DNA of 64,000 bases from Alphaproteobacteria bacterium (GCA_030425925.1 JAUHZO010000008.1:62001-126000); one strand, 5' to 3'; counted from the stretch's first letter, positions 8,162-17,031 are shown. A program made the numbers and translations. The notes: generated by a model from the letters alone, not told the origin.

Positions 8162-9074
8162 GCGCCGCCCCCTTGAGCCGCAGCATCGCACGCACTTCGT
8201 CCGGCGTGGCAACTTCGCGGCCCAACCCCTCGACAAGACTGCGGATTTTCGCAACCTGCTGGGCATTGGACGTGGCCAGTTCGCCCCGCGCGATATACAG
8301 GCTGTCCTCCAGCCCCACGCGCACATGGCCCCCCATCCCCGCCGCCATCACCGCGAGCGGAATCTGGTGCCGCCCCGCGGCCAGGATCGAGAACTGGTAG
8401 CCGTCGCCGAAATAGCGGTCGGCCAGTTGCTTCATGTGGACCAGGTTCTCGGGCGACGGGGCCATGCCGCCCAGCACCCCGAGGACGAATTGCAGAAAGA
8501 TCGGCGGCTGGACCAGCCCGCGGTCGACAAAATGCCGGAGCATCGTCAGATGGCCGGTGTCGTAGCATTCGAACTCGAACCGCGCGCCGCGCTCCTGGCC
8601 CATGCGGGTCAGCACCCCGGCAATGTCGCGGGGGGTGTTCTTGAACACCAGATCGTCGGAGTTTTCCAGAAACGGCTTTTCCCAGTCGAATTTCCACGTC
8701 TGGTAGCGGGCCGCCATGGGGTAGAGCGCGAAGTTCATCGAGCCCATGTTGAGCGAACACATCTCCGGCTCCGCCTGCAGCGGCGCGGCCAGGCGCTGGT
8801 CCAGCGTCATGATCGCGCTGCCGCCGGTGGTCAGGTTCACGATGGCATCGGTGCGCGCCTTGATGTCGGGCAGGAAAGCCATGAAATGCGCCGGGTCCGA
8901 AGACGGATGGCCGGTTTCGGGATCGCGGGCATGCAGGTGCAGGATCGCCGCCCCGGCCTCGGCCGCCGCAACCGCCTGGTCGGCAATGTCCTGCGGCCGG
9001 TAGGGCAGCGCGTCGGACATGGTGGGGGTGTGGATCGACCCGGTGATGGCGCAGGTGATGATGATCTTCGACAT
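8148..9074 (-). CDS. BKACE-family beta-keto acid cleavage enzyme (DUF849)
   Basis: This 308-residue protein belongs to the family of 3-keto-5-aminohexanoate cleavage enzyme. Those zinc enzymes transfer the acetyl part of a beta-keto acid to acetyl-CoA, giving acetoacetate and a new acyl-CoA. The zinc motif HLHARDP (His46, His48) and the conserved GGHVRVGLED segment are present. It follows the aminotransferase gene by three bases. An aminotransferase making a beta-keto acid for this enzyme would be a coherent two-step route; the true substrate is unknown. Confidence 0.88.
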   Translation of the reverse strand: MSKIIITCAITGSIHTPTMSDALPYRPQDIADQAVAAAEAGAAILHLHARDPETGHPSSDPAHFMAFLPDIKARTDAIVNLTTGGSAIMTLDQRLAAPLQAEPEMCSLNMGSMNFALYPMAARYQTWKFDWEKPFLENSDDLVFKNTPRDIAGVLTRMGQERGARFEFECYDTGHLTMLRHFVDRGLVQPPIFLQFVLGVLGGMAPSPENLVHMKQLADRYFGDGYQFSILAAGRHQIPLAVMAAGMGGHVRVGLEDSLYIARGELATSNAQQVAKIRSLVEGLGREVATPDEVRAMLRLKGAAHVGF

Positions 9075-9077
9075 GGG

Positions 9078-10409
9078 TCAGAGCCTGCTTTCCGCTATGA
9101 AACTGTCCAGCGCGCCGGTCAGCTTGTCCATGATCTCGTCGACATGGGCCTCGGTGGCGATCATCGGCGGCGCAATCAGGAAATGATCGCCGTCGATCCC
9201 CCCGCGCGAGCGGCGGGCATAGAGGATCAGGCCACGCTCATAGGCGATCTCGACCAACCGGTCATAGGCGTTCAGCGCGGCGGGCAGCGGTGCCATGGTG
9301 GCGCGGTCCGAGACCAGTTCGAACGCCTGCAGCAGCCCGGTGCCACGCACGTCGCCGACGATCTCGTAGCGCTGCTTGAGCGCGTCGAGACGGCTGCGCA
9401 GCCGCGCGCCCATGGCCACGGCATTGGCCATCATCCCGCCCCGTTCGATCTGGTCCAGCACGGCCAGCCCCGCGGCGCAGGCCAGCGGGTTGCCGCCATA
9501 GGTGAAGCCGTGCAGGTAGTTGGCGGCGTCCAGCACCGCCTCGGCCACGCCGTCGCGCAGGATCACCGCGCCCAGCGGCATGTAGCCCGCGCCAAAGCCC
9601 TTGGACAGGGTGATCAGGTCGGGCGTCACGCCCCACAGGTCGCCGGCAAAGAACGTCCCGCTGCGCCCCCCGCCCGAGATGACCTCGTCATGGATCAGCA
9701 GCACGCCGTAGCGGTCGCAGATCTCGCGGATGCGCATCATGTAGCCTGCAGGCGGCATCAGCGCGCCGGTCGAGGCGCCGCCGATGGGCTCCACGATGAA
9801 GGCCGCCACGGTTTCGGGGCCCTCGGCCAGGATGCAGGCCTCCAGCATGTCGGCATAATGGTGCCCGGTGGCGGGATCTTCGGCATCGAGACCGTCCAGA
9901 TAGGCCCGCGGCGCGGGCACCTTGGGCATCTGCACCATCATCGGATCGAACGGCGCGGTCATCGGCGCGTAGCCCGTCACCGACAGCGCGCCCAGCGTGC
10001 AGCCGTGATAGGCCGGAAAGCGCGAGATCACCTTCCAGCGCTGCGCCTGCCCCACCGCCAGCGCATGGGCGCGCGCCAGCTTGAGCGCGCTTTCCACCGC
10101 CTCGGAGCCGCCCGAGGTATAGAACACCTGGTTCAGGTCACCGGGCGCGATGGAGGCAAGGCGGCTGGCCAGCGTTTCGGCGGGATGGGTTTCGAAATGC
10201 AGCCGCATGCCGAAGGTGGCCCGCTCCATCTGCGCCTGCATCGCGTCCAGCACCGCCCGGTTGCCATGGCCGATATTGCAGGTCATCGGCCCCGACGAGC
10301 CGTCGAGATAGCGCTTGCCGTCGGCATCCCAAAGATAGACGCCCTCGGCGCGCACCATCTGCGCCTTGCGCCGCCGTGCCCCCCAGAAGAGGTTCGTTTC
10401 GCCCTGCAT
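9078..10409 (-). CDS. Class III (omega-type) aminotransferase
   Basis: This 443-residue PLP enzyme is of the aspartate-aminotransferase/ornithine class III family. The Schiff-base lysine lies in LSKGFGAGYMPLGA, with the usual HDEVISGGGRSG cofactor segment and GSSGPMTCNIGHG near the N-terminus. Family members act on omega- or beta-amino groups (beta-alanine, taurine, GABA, polyamines). I chose the ATG at 10409, which overlaps the LivF-like stop (TGATG); a GTG directly before it is possible. It probably deaminates the imported substrate or an intermediate. Confidence 0.88.
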   Translation of the reverse strand: MQGETNLFWGARRRKAQMVRAEGVYLWDADGKRYLDGSSGPMTCNIGHGNRAVLDAMQAQMERATFGMRLHFETHPAETLASRLASIAPGDLNQVFYTSGGSEAVESALKLARAHALAVGQAQRWKVISRFPAYHGCTLGALSVTGYAPMTAPFDPMMVQMPKVPAPRAYLDGLDAEDPATGHHYADMLEACILAEGPETVAAFIVEPIGGASTGALMPPAGYMMRIREICDRYGVLLIHDEVISGGGRSGTFFAGDLWGVTPDLITLSKGFGAGYMPLGAVILRDGVAEAVLDAANYLHGFTYGGNPLACAAGLAVLDQIERGGMMANAVAMGARLRSRLDALKQRYEIVGDVRGTGLLQAFELVSDRATMAPLPAALNAYDRLVEIAYERGLILYARRSRGGIDGDHFLIAPPMIATEAHVDEIMDKLTGALDSFIAESRL

Positions 10410-11122
10410 CACGCCACCCAGAACGCCTTTTCCAGATCGTCGAACTCGGACGCGGGGCCTTCGAACTTGTTGCGGCCCAGTTCCAGCACATAGACATAAT
10501 CGGCGATCTTCAGCGCCTGGCGGATTTCCTGATCGACCAGCAGGATCGTCAGCGCCTCCTTGCGCAGGTCGGTGAGCATTTCATAGACCTCTTCGGCCAG
10601 CATCTTGGACAGGCCGGCCGTGGGCTCGTCCACCAGCAGCATCCGGGGTTCCGCCATCAGGGTGCGGCCGATCTCGACCATGCGCTGCTGGCCGCCGGAC
10701 AGCTCTCCGGTCAGCTGCCGGCGCTTGTCGCGAAGCGCCGGGAACCGGTCGTAATTGGCCTCGATCTTGGCACGCACCTGGCGCGCGTCGCGGCGGAAGG
10801 TCCAGCCGCCCAGTTCCAGGTTCTCCTCGACCGTCATGTCCTTGAACACGCCGGGCTGCTGCGGAATGTAGGCCAGGCCCGCGCGGATCTTCTCGTGCGG
10901 GGGGATCGACAGGATGCTGTCACCCTCCAGCAGGATGTCGCCCTTGTTCGGGGTCAGGAAGCCGAACGCGGCCTTGAGCGCGGTGGACTTGCCCACGCCG
11001 TTGGCCCCCAGGATCGTGGTGATCTGCCCGCGCCGCGCCACCATGTTGAGATCGCTGAGGATGTTGAGATCGCGGTAATAGCCGACCGACAGGTCGCGCA
11101 TTTCGAGAACGGCATCGGTCAT
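10409..11122 (-). CDS. Branched-chain-type ABC transporter ATPase (LivF-like)
   Basis: This 237-residue cytoplasmic ATPase has Walker A GANGVGKST, signature LSGGQQ and Walker B MLLVDEPTAGLS, of the short LivF type. Together with the LivG-, LivM- and LivH-like proteins and the binding protein it forms a HAAT-family importer. It is separated from the LivG-like gene by 97 bases holding a hairpin, unlike the other tight junctions. The substrate is unlikely to be simply leucine, given the co-transcribed catabolic genes. Confidence 0.92.
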   Translation of the reverse strand: MTDAVLEMRDLSVGYYRDLNILSDLNMVARRGQITTILGANGVGKSTALKAAFGFLTPNKGDILLEGDSILSIPPHEKIRAGLAYIPQQPGVFKDMTVEENLELGGWTFRRDARQVRAKIEANYDRFPALRDKRRQLTGELSGGQQRMVEIGRTLMAEPRMLLVDEPTAGLSKMLAEEVYEMLTDLRKEALTILLVDQEIRQALKIADYVYVLELGRNKFEGPASEFDDLEKAFWVA

Positions 11123-11184
11123 GCATGGGCCCTTGCGTTCAGCGGGGTTGGGGCGGCGCGCTCACCGCGCCGGGCGCGCGGGTC

Positions 11185-11201
11185 GGAGTGCGCAGCACTC
11201 C
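11185..11201. promoter_or_regulatory. Stem-loop between the two ATPase genes
   Basis: GGAGTGC (11185-11191), a GCA loop and GCACTCC (11195-11201) form a perfect 7-bp stem. It lies in the only sizeable gap (11123-11219) inside the catabolic part of the operon. It may act in transcript processing or be a small repeat. Confidence 0.45.
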
Positions 11202-11219
11202 TGGCTGAGGTCACCCCGG

Positions 11220-11954
11220 TCACGCCGCATCCTCCTCGTCCGAGCCCAGATAGGCCTCGATCACCGCCGGGTCGTTCTTGACATCGTCGGGCAGGCCGTC
11301 GGCGATCAGCTCGCCGAAATTCAGCACCAGAAGCCGTTCCGACAGCGAAAAGATCGCATCCATCTGGTGCGAGATCAGCACGATCGCCTTGCCCGCCGCC
11401 TGCATGCGGCGGATATAGGCATAGATCACCTCCATCAGCCGCGGATGCACCCCGGCAAAGGGTTCGTCGAGGATGATCACGTCGGGGTCGAGCATCAGCA
11501 GGCGCCCCAGTTCCAGCAGCTTCTGCTGACCGCCCGACAGCGCCTGCGCGTATTCGTTGCGCAGATGGTCGATGGTCAGGAATTCCAGCACTTCGGTCGC
11601 CTTGGCCGTCAGCGCGGCCCCCTGCCCCATATGGCCCAGCGCCAGCGCAGGCACATAGAGGTTCTCCAGCACCGTCATGCGGCGAAAGCTGCGGGTCACC
11701 TGAAAGGTCCGCCCCAGCCCGGCGCGCGCCACCTCGAACGGGTGCAGCTGGTCGATGCGGTGCTCGTTCAGATAGACCGTGCCCGAGGTCGGCTTGATCG
11801 CACCGTCGAGGATGTTGGTCATCGTCGTCTTGCCGGCCCCGTTGGGGCCCAGCACGCCGATCAGCTCGGGGCCGTTGATCTCGAAGTTCACACCCTTGAG
11901 CACGTGATTGCCGCCAAAGCGCTTGTGCAGGTTCGACACCTTGAGATGGATCAC
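11220..11954 (-). CDS. Branched-chain-type ABC transporter ATPase (LivG-like)
   Basis: This 244-residue ATPase has Walker A GPNGAGKTT, signature LSGGQQ and Walker B VIILDEPFAGVHP. The LivG-type GRTFQVTRSF segment is present. The GTG start at 11954 overlaps the permease stop (GTGA); no ATG fits. It pairs with the LivF-like ATPase as the second nucleotide-binding subunit of the importer. The acidic C-terminus (DEEDAA) is short and normal. Confidence 0.92.
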   Translation of the reverse strand: MIHLKVSNLHKRFGGNHVLKGVNFEINGPELIGVLGPNGAGKTTMTNILDGAIKPTSGTVYLNEHRIDQLHPFEVARAGLGRTFQVTRSFRRMTVLENLYVPALALGHMGQGAALTAKATEVLEFLTIDHLRNEYAQALSGGQQKLLELGRLLMLDPDVIILDEPFAGVHPRLMEVIYAYIRRMQAAGKAIVLISHQMDAIFSLSERLLVLNFGELIADGLPDDVKNDPAVIEAYLGSDEEDAA

Positions 11955-13141
11955 GATGCCGCCTCCTTGCGCTTGGCCACGGTTTCCTCGGCCACACCGG
12001 CGCGGCGGAACCAGTCGATCAGCGGCGCGATCAGCCCATTCCGGAAGAACCGCAGCGTGATCATCAGCAGCAGGCCGAAGAACACCAGCCGCCAGACCGT
12101 CATGTCCACCTCGATCCCTCCGATGGTGAACGAGGTGCGCAGCGTCTCCAGCAGGATCTGCAGGAAGATGGCCCCCAGCGCGGCGGCGACAAAGTTTTCC
12201 ACCCCGCCGATGACCGCCATCGCCACCACCAACGACATCTGCAGCAGGAACAGCATGTTGGGCGTGACGATCTGGACGTAATGCGCCTGCACCGCCCCCG
12301 CGGCGGCGGCCATGGCGGTGGTGATGGAGAAGACATAGACCTTGTAGCGCGTGGTGTTCACCCCCAGCGCGGCGGCGGCGTCCTGGTCTTCGCGCAGGGC
12401 GCGCACGAACAGGCCGAACCGCGACCGCGCCAGCCAGGTCAGCAGCGCCAGGCACAGCACCAGCAGGCCCAGCATGGCGTAATAGGGCGGGATCTTGTCG
12501 GTGCGTTCAAAGCTGGTTCCGAACACCGTCACGCCACGCTCGAACAGCGCGGGCAGTTCCAGCCCGGCCTGGCCGCGGGTGATGTCGATCTCGGCCGAGA
12601 TGACCGCCTTGACGATCTCGGAAAAGCCCAGCGTGAACAGCGCCAGATAGGCCGCCCGCAGCCGCAGCACCAGCAGCCCCACCAGAAGCCCGGCAAGCCC
12701 GCCCGCCAGCGTGCCCAGCACAATGCCCAGGGCCACCGGCATCGGCGTCACCTTGACCGAGCCGTCCCAGACCGCCATCGCCTGGCGCAGACAGTCCTGG
12801 TCCAGCGTGGTCGAGGTCACGCCGATGGCGTTCACGATCACGAAGTACCGCCCGAAGAAGGGGAATTCCGTACAGAACCCCGTGGGTTCCGCGGTGATGT
12901 AGAAGTAATGGCAGAACAGCGCCGTGCCATAGGCCCCGATCCCCATGAAGGCCATGTGCCCGAACGAGAACTGCCCCGCATAGCCCGCCAGCATCGACCA
13001 GCTGCTGGCCAGGATGGCGTAGAAGAAGGCGGTGATCAGCACATGCATCACATAGTCGTAATTGGCCCCCTGGTAGACCAGCGGAAAGGCCGCGAAAAAG
13101 GCCAGCAGCAAGAGCCCGGCAAGGTTCGGGATATGCTTCAT
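11951..13141 (-). CDS. Branched-chain-type ABC transporter permease (LivM-like)
   Basis: This 396-residue permease is longer than the usual 300-350 residues for LivM. An extra stretch of about 60 residues, including TEFPFFGRYFVIVNAIGV and two cysteines, lies between early helices and probably faces the periplasm. The core family motifs (SWSMLAGYAGQFSFGHMAF; GVNTTRYKVYVFSITTAMA) are intact. The start is at MKHIPN, 12 codons after a possible earlier ATG. It sits one base after the LivH-like gene. Confidence 0.9.
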   Translation of the reverse strand: MKHIPNLAGLLLLAFFAAFPLVYQGANYDYVMHVLITAFFYAILASSWSMLAGYAGQFSFGHMAFMGIGAYGTALFCHYFYITAEPTGFCTEFPFFGRYFVIVNAIGVTSTTLDQDCLRQAMAVWDGSVKVTPMPVALGIVLGTLAGGLAGLLVGLLVLRLRAAYLALFTLGFSEIVKAVISAEIDITRGQAGLELPALFERGVTVFGTSFERTDKIPPYYAMLGLLVLCLALLTWLARSRFGLFVRALREDQDAAAALGVNTTRYKVYVFSITTAMAAAAGAVQAHYVQIVTPNMLFLLQMSLVVAMAVIGGVENFVAAALGAIFLQILLETLRTSFTIGGIEVDMTVWRLVFFGLLLMITLRFFRNGLIAPLIDWFRRAGVAEETVAKRKEAAS

Positions 13142-13142
13142 C

Positions 13143-14426
13143 TCAGCCTCCCTGCCCGTGCATGCCCGAGGCATAGCGGCGGCCGAAAAGCCCGGTGGGC
13201 CTGAGCAGCAGCGTCAGCGTCAGCACGATCATGCCATAGGCCGGGATGTACGAGGCGGCCTTTTGCGCATCGGGAATGCAGCCGGTGCCCGCGGCCTCGA
13301 CGAAGCCCACAAGGATGCCGCCCAGGAAGGCCCCGGGCAAGGAGCCCAGCCCGCCCAGCACCACGATGACAAAGCTGCGCATGGCCGGGATCGCGCCCAC
13401 CTGTGGCAGCCAGGAAAATGCCTGCACCAGCAGCGCGCCGGCCAGTGCGGCGATCATGCCGCCCAGCGCAAAGGCCAGCATGTTCATGCGGTTCGGGTCG
13501 ATCCCGGCGATGGCGGCGGCGTCGCGGTCCTGGCTGACCGCGCGCAGCGCCTTGCCCGTCCAGGTGCGGTGCAGCAGGTACAGCAGCGCCAGCAGCACCA
13601 GGATGCAGGTGATCGCCGCGATGAAGCGCGGATTCGAGATCGACACCGTCTCGAACAGGGTCAGGTTGCCGCGGCTGGTCTTGATCCACAGCGGATCGGC
13701 GTCTTCGGGCCAGCGGATGCGGGGAAAGTCGACAAAGCGGCTGGCCTTGACAGGGCTTGCGCCATGCACCGCCTGCACGAAATACTGCAGCGTGAAGGCA
13801 AGGCCGAAGGTGGCCAGGATGCCGTATTCCACCGGGCGGTCGATCTTGCCGCTGTACATCGGCGTCAGCATCAGCCGTTCGAACACCGCGCCCAGGCAGA
13901 AGGCCACGAAACAGGCCCCCAGCACGCCCGCAAGCGGCGAGATGCCCGGGAACCAGACGGCGGTGATGTAATAGACCAGCATGCCGCCGATCATGTAGAA
14001 CTCGCCATGGGCAAAGCTGACGACGCCGAGGATCGAGAAGATCAGCGTCAGCCCCAGCGCCATGAAGCCGTAGATGATGCCGATGATCAGCCCGTTGGTG
14101 ATCTGGCTGGCCACGAAGGAGCCGTTGGCCACGCAGTTGTTGTCGGGATCGGCAAAGGCAAAGGCCGCGGCGATCAGCACCACGGCGATCACGCCGAAGA
14201 CGGCGACGAAGCGCCCCGTCAGCGCCGGCGTGCGGGCCCAGAGCAGACCCACCCCCACCGGCCCCAGGGCCGCGCCGGACAGCGCGCCGACAAAGGAGGC
14301 GTTCGAGGTGTCGAGATCGCGCGCGAAGTAGCGGCGGCGCAGGGCGATGCTGCCCAGAACGCCCCAGGCGACCATCCACAGGATGACGCCCCAGAAAATG
14401 GCGGGTGTGTCCAACTTGTCCCCCAA
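13143..14426 (-). CDS. Branched-chain-type ABC transporter permease (LivH-like) with long N-terminus
   Basis: The conserved LivH core (GIIYGFMALGLTLIFSILG, SFAHGEFYMIG) begins near residue 108. Usual LivH proteins have about 290-300 residues; this one has 427. The extra N-terminus holds about three further hydrophobic segments. The TTG at 14426 has no clear ribosome site, so the start is uncertain; a TTG four codons later has a G-rich tract before it. It follows the binding-protein gene after about 100 bases of strong stem-loops. Confidence 0.85.
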   Translation of the reverse strand: MGDKLDTPAIFWGVILWMVAWGVLGSIALRRRYFARDLDTSNASFVGALSGAALGPVGVGLLWARTPALTGRFVAVFGVIAVVLIAAAFAFADPDNNCVANGSFVASQITNGLIIGIIYGFMALGLTLIFSILGVVSFAHGEFYMIGGMLVYYITAVWFPGISPLAGVLGACFVAFCLGAVFERLMLTPMYSGKIDRPVEYGILATFGLAFTLQYFVQAVHGASPVKASRFVDFPRIRWPEDADPLWIKTSRGNLTLFETVSISNPRFIAAITCILVLLALLYLLHRTWTGKALRAVSQDRDAAAIAGIDPNRMNMLAFALGGMIAALAGALLVQAFSWLPQVGAIPAMRSFVIVVLGGLGSLPGAFLGGILVGFVEAAGTGCIPDAQKAASYIPAYGMIVLTLTLLLRPTGLFGRRYASGMHGQGG

Positions 14427-14458
14427 GGGCGGCCTCGGGGCCGCGTCGCCGGTGGCAA

Positions 14459-14515
14459 CCGGTCCGGCATGCCGGACCGGCCCGTCAGGCAGCGCCCCTC
14501 AGGCCGGGGCGCTGC
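14459..14515. promoter_or_regulatory. Two stem-loops between binding-protein and permease genes
   Basis: A perfect 22-base palindrome occupies 14459-14480, centred on CATG. A second 10-bp perfect stem pairs GCAGCGCCCC (14489-14498) with GGGGCGCTGC (14506-14515). Both lie just after the binding-protein stop on the minus strand. They probably cause partial termination or protect the upstream mRNA, so that binding protein outnumbers permease. Confidence 0.65.
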
Positions 14516-14530
14516 AATTCAGCTGTGGCG

Positions 14531-15775
14531 TTATTCCGTCACCCAGACCGGATCGGCGGTCTTGTAGGCTTCGGGAAAGACGATCGCCGCGTCGGTCGAG
14601 GCCTGGCCCTCTTCCTGGTACTGGATCATCGTGATGGCCGGATCGGGCCACTGGTGCCACCACTCGTCGCCCTTGCCATCGGCCGACGGGTCCTTCTTGA
14701 GCCCATAGTCGAAATAGATCCGGCCCAGCGTGCCCTCGTGCGAGATGTTTTCCAGCGCCGTGACGATGGCGTCGCCATCGGTGGAGCCGGCCTCTTCGAT
14801 GGCCTGGGCGAGGATCGCGATGGAATCGTAGGCCTCCATGGCATAGCTTTCCACGTCCGACTTGCCGGTCTTTTCCTTGTAGACCGCGGCAAAGGCCTTG
14901 CCCTTTTCCGTGAACTGGCTTTCCGGAACGCCGATGCGCTGGATGAAGGCGTACTGCCCGTCCGGCACGTTGGTCCAGTAGGTGCCCGATTCCAGCGCGT
15001 CCTGGCCGGTGATGAACGGCACGTCCAGCGGCCCGATGCCGGCATCCGCGGCCTGCTGGGTAAAGTTGAAGGCCGCCTCGCCGGTGACCAGCGTGATGAT
15101 CATGTCGGGGTCTTCGGCCTTGATGCGCTCGACGATGCCGGCATAGTCCTGCGTGCCGATATCGACCGAGAAGATGGTGCTGGCCACGCCGCCCGCCTCG
15201 AGCCCCTTCTGGGTCTCCTGGCTGGCCGGGATGCCGTAATCGGTGTTCTCGGTCAGGATCACGGCCTTGTCGATGCCGGGCACGGTCAGCGCAAATTCCC
15301 AGATGATGTTCGAGGTCCACGACGACAGCGGTGCGATACGGAAGATGTACTTCTGCTTGTCGCCGGTGATGGTGTCGTTCCACGTCTCGGCAAAGACCAC
15401 CGGAATGCCGCGGGCATCGGCCACGTCCTTGGAGGCCACGCCGACCGAGCTGTGATAGCCGCCGCCCACTGCGACGACGCCGTCCTGGGTGATCAGGCGT
15501 TCCATCACCGCGGTGGCGCGTTCGGGCAGGCCTTCGCTGTCGCCGATGACCAGTTCCATCTCGCAGCCCAGGATGCCGCCGGCGGCGTTGATGTCGGCTT
15601 CGGCGATCATCATGGCGTCGCGCATCGCCTCGCCGCCGACCACGGTGCCGGGGGCCGACAGCGGGGCCAGGGCACCGATGCGGATCGGGCAGTCCTGGGC
15701 AAGGGCGGCGCCGGCGGTCATCGCCAGGGTGCCGGCGGTGGCCAGCAGAATGCGCCGGGAAACGCGGGTGTTCAT
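14531..15775 (-). CDS. Periplasmic branched-chain-type substrate-binding protein (LivK-like)
   Basis: This 414-residue protein has a signal peptide (MNTRVSRRILLATAGTLAM to AALAQ, about residues 1-27) and a Peripla_BP_6 fold (IRIGALAPLSAPGTVVGGE and the conserved VVAVGGGYHSS region). It would capture the substrate for the LivHMGF-like membrane complex. AAGGAG lies eight bases before the ATG. It is the first gene of the 11-gene operon, facing a divergent GlxA-type regulator. The substrate could be an amino acid or an amino compound such as D-glutamate, judged only from downstream dgcN/dgcA. Confidence 0.92.
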   Translation of the reverse strand: MNTRVSRRILLATAGTLAMTAGAALAQDCPIRIGALAPLSAPGTVVGGEAMRDAMMIAEADINAAGGILGCEMELVIGDSEGLPERATAVMERLITQDGVVAVGGGYHSSVGVASKDVADARGIPVVFAETWNDTITGDKQKYIFRIAPLSSWTSNIIWEFALTVPGIDKAVILTENTDYGIPASQETQKGLEAGGVASTIFSVDIGTQDYAGIVERIKAEDPDMIITLVTGEAAFNFTQQAADAGIGPLDVPFITGQDALESGTYWTNVPDGQYAFIQRIGVPESQFTEKGKAFAAVYKEKTGKSDVESYAMEAYDSIAILAQAIEEAGSTDGDAIVTALENISHEGTLGRIYFDYGLKKDPSADGKGDEWWHQWPDPAITMIQYQEEGQASTDAAIVFPEAYKTADPVWVTE

Positions 15776-15960
15776 GAGCAAACTCCTTGTTGGTTGGTCG
15801 GCCGGGTGCGGCCGGATCAGCGTGCCCGTTTGCCGGGCCTCGATTTGGCGGGGCGCATCTGCATCCCTCTCACCCAGCCTGAGGGCGTTGAGCGGGGGCT
15901 GTCTTTCGTGTAACGGACATAATTGTCTGAAATCGGACATACCGCGCAGGAGGACGACCG
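15776..15960. promoter_or_regulatory. Divergent promoter region with a helical-phase direct repeat
   Basis: This 185-base gap separates the importer operon from the GlxA-like regulator. CGGACAT occurs at 15914-15920 and again at 15934-15940, exactly 20 bases apart (two helical turns). AraC-type regulators commonly bind direct repeats with this spacing. AGGAGG at 15948-15953 is the ribosome site of the regulator gene. Confidence 0.55.
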
Positions 15961-17019
15961 TTGACCGACCGGATGCCCAACGATCGGGCAACGCCCCGGA
16001 CCGCCACGACCGGGGGAGCGCACGATCCCGGGCGGGCGCCGCTGACGGTGGGCCTGTTGCTGTGGCCGTCCTTTCCGCTGATGTCGCTGACCGGCGTGGT
16101 GGAAAGCCTGCGCCATGCCGCCGACCATGGCGACGCATCCCGGCAGCGTTATGCCGTGTGGCACATCCTGGGCCCGCCCGGCAGCCGGGTGGTGTCAAGC
16201 TGCGGCATCGCAGTCGAGACCACCGCCCCCTATCCGCGGCCCGGCGCGCTGGATTGCCTGTTTGTCATCGGCGGGCTCTTGCGCGACCTCGACAGCGCGC
16301 CCGCCGCGCACCGGGCCTGCCTGCGCGCCGCCCGACAGGCGGGCACGCGCATCGTGGGGGTCTGCACCGGCAGTTTCGTGCTGGCCGCCGAGGGCCTGCT
16401 GGACGGCTGCCCGGTGGGCGTGCATCCCTACCACCACCGGGACTTTCGCACCGCCTTTCCCAATCACCGCATCACCGTCAACCGCGATTACGTCGAGGCC
16501 GGGCAGGTGGTGACGGTGCTGGGCGGGGTCTGCATCCTGTCCTACATGGCGCAGCTGATCGCGGCGCATCTGGGGCCGGACCGCTCGGCCAAGACGGTGC
16601 ACCAGATGACCCTGCCCAATCCCGAAGGCCCTGCCCCGCCGGACCATGGCACGCGCGCCCCGCGCGTGCAGATCACGGACCCGCGGATCCAGAAGGCGCT
16701 GGTGATCCTCGAGGCACAGGCGACGCAGAATCCCTCCATCGCCAGCCTGGCCAGCACGCTGGGGATGAGCGAACGCCACCTCTTGCGGCTGTTCCGGGCC
16801 GAACTGGGGCGGTCGCCCAAGGAATACCTGGTCGAGATGAAGCTGCGTGCGGCGGTCTGGATGCTGCGCCACACCACGCGCTCGATCACCGCCATCGCCT
16901 ATGCCACCGGCTTTGCCAGCGGGGCCAACCTGGCCGATCACTGCCGCCGCAGGCTGGGCAGCACGCCCACGGCGCTGCGCCAGTCCGCGTCGTCCCCCGA
17001 AGGCGCGGCGGCGCGCTGA
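15961..17019 (+). CDS. GlxA-family regulator (DJ-1/PfpI plus AraC HTH)
   Basis: This 352-residue regulator has an N-terminal DJ-1/PfpI-like sensor domain (about residues 25-190, with the VCTGSFVLAAEGLLDG segment) and a C-terminal AraC-type double HTH (about 235-345, SIASLASTLGMSERHLLRLF). AGGAGG seven bases before it supports the TTG start at 15961; an ATG four codons on is less well placed. Relatives activate catabolism of amino and quaternary-amine compounds. It probably controls the divergent operon, judged from position and the direct repeat upstream. Confidence 0.9.
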   Translation: MTDRMPNDRATPRTATTGGAHDPGRAPLTVGLLLWPSFPLMSLTGVVESLRHAADHGDASRQRYAVWHILGPPGSRVVSSCGIAVETTAPYPRPGALDCLFVIGGLLRDLDSAPAAHRACLRAARQAGTRIVGVCTGSFVLAAEGLLDGCPVGVHPYHHRDFRTAFPNHRITVNRDYVEAGQVVTVLGGVCILSYMAQLIAAHLGPDRSAKTVHQMTLPNPEGPAPPDHGTRAPRVQITDPRIQKALVILEAQATQNPSIASLASTLGMSERHLLRLFRAELGRSPKEYLVEMKLRAAVWMLRHTTRSITAIAYATGFASGANLADHCRRRLGSTPTALRQSASSPEGAAAR

Positions 17020-17031
17020 GGCGGGCTCAGC
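17015..17031. terminator. Symmetric hairpin across two convergent stop codons
   Basis: GCTGAG (17015-17020), a five-base loop and CTCAGC (17026-17031) form a perfect 6-bp stem. It includes the TGA of the GlxA-like gene and the TGA of the amidase gene on the minus strand. The design matches 4558-4577 and 32091-32102. Confidence 0.55.

Noticed and set aside
8052-10493. An 813-codon open frame on the plus strand
   Set aside because: It is antisense to the overlapping BKACE and aminotransferase genes and has no family motifs. Long antisense frames are expected at this GC content.
13158-14567. A 469-codon plus-strand frame
   Set aside because: It is antisense to the LivH-like permease and shows no recognisable domain.
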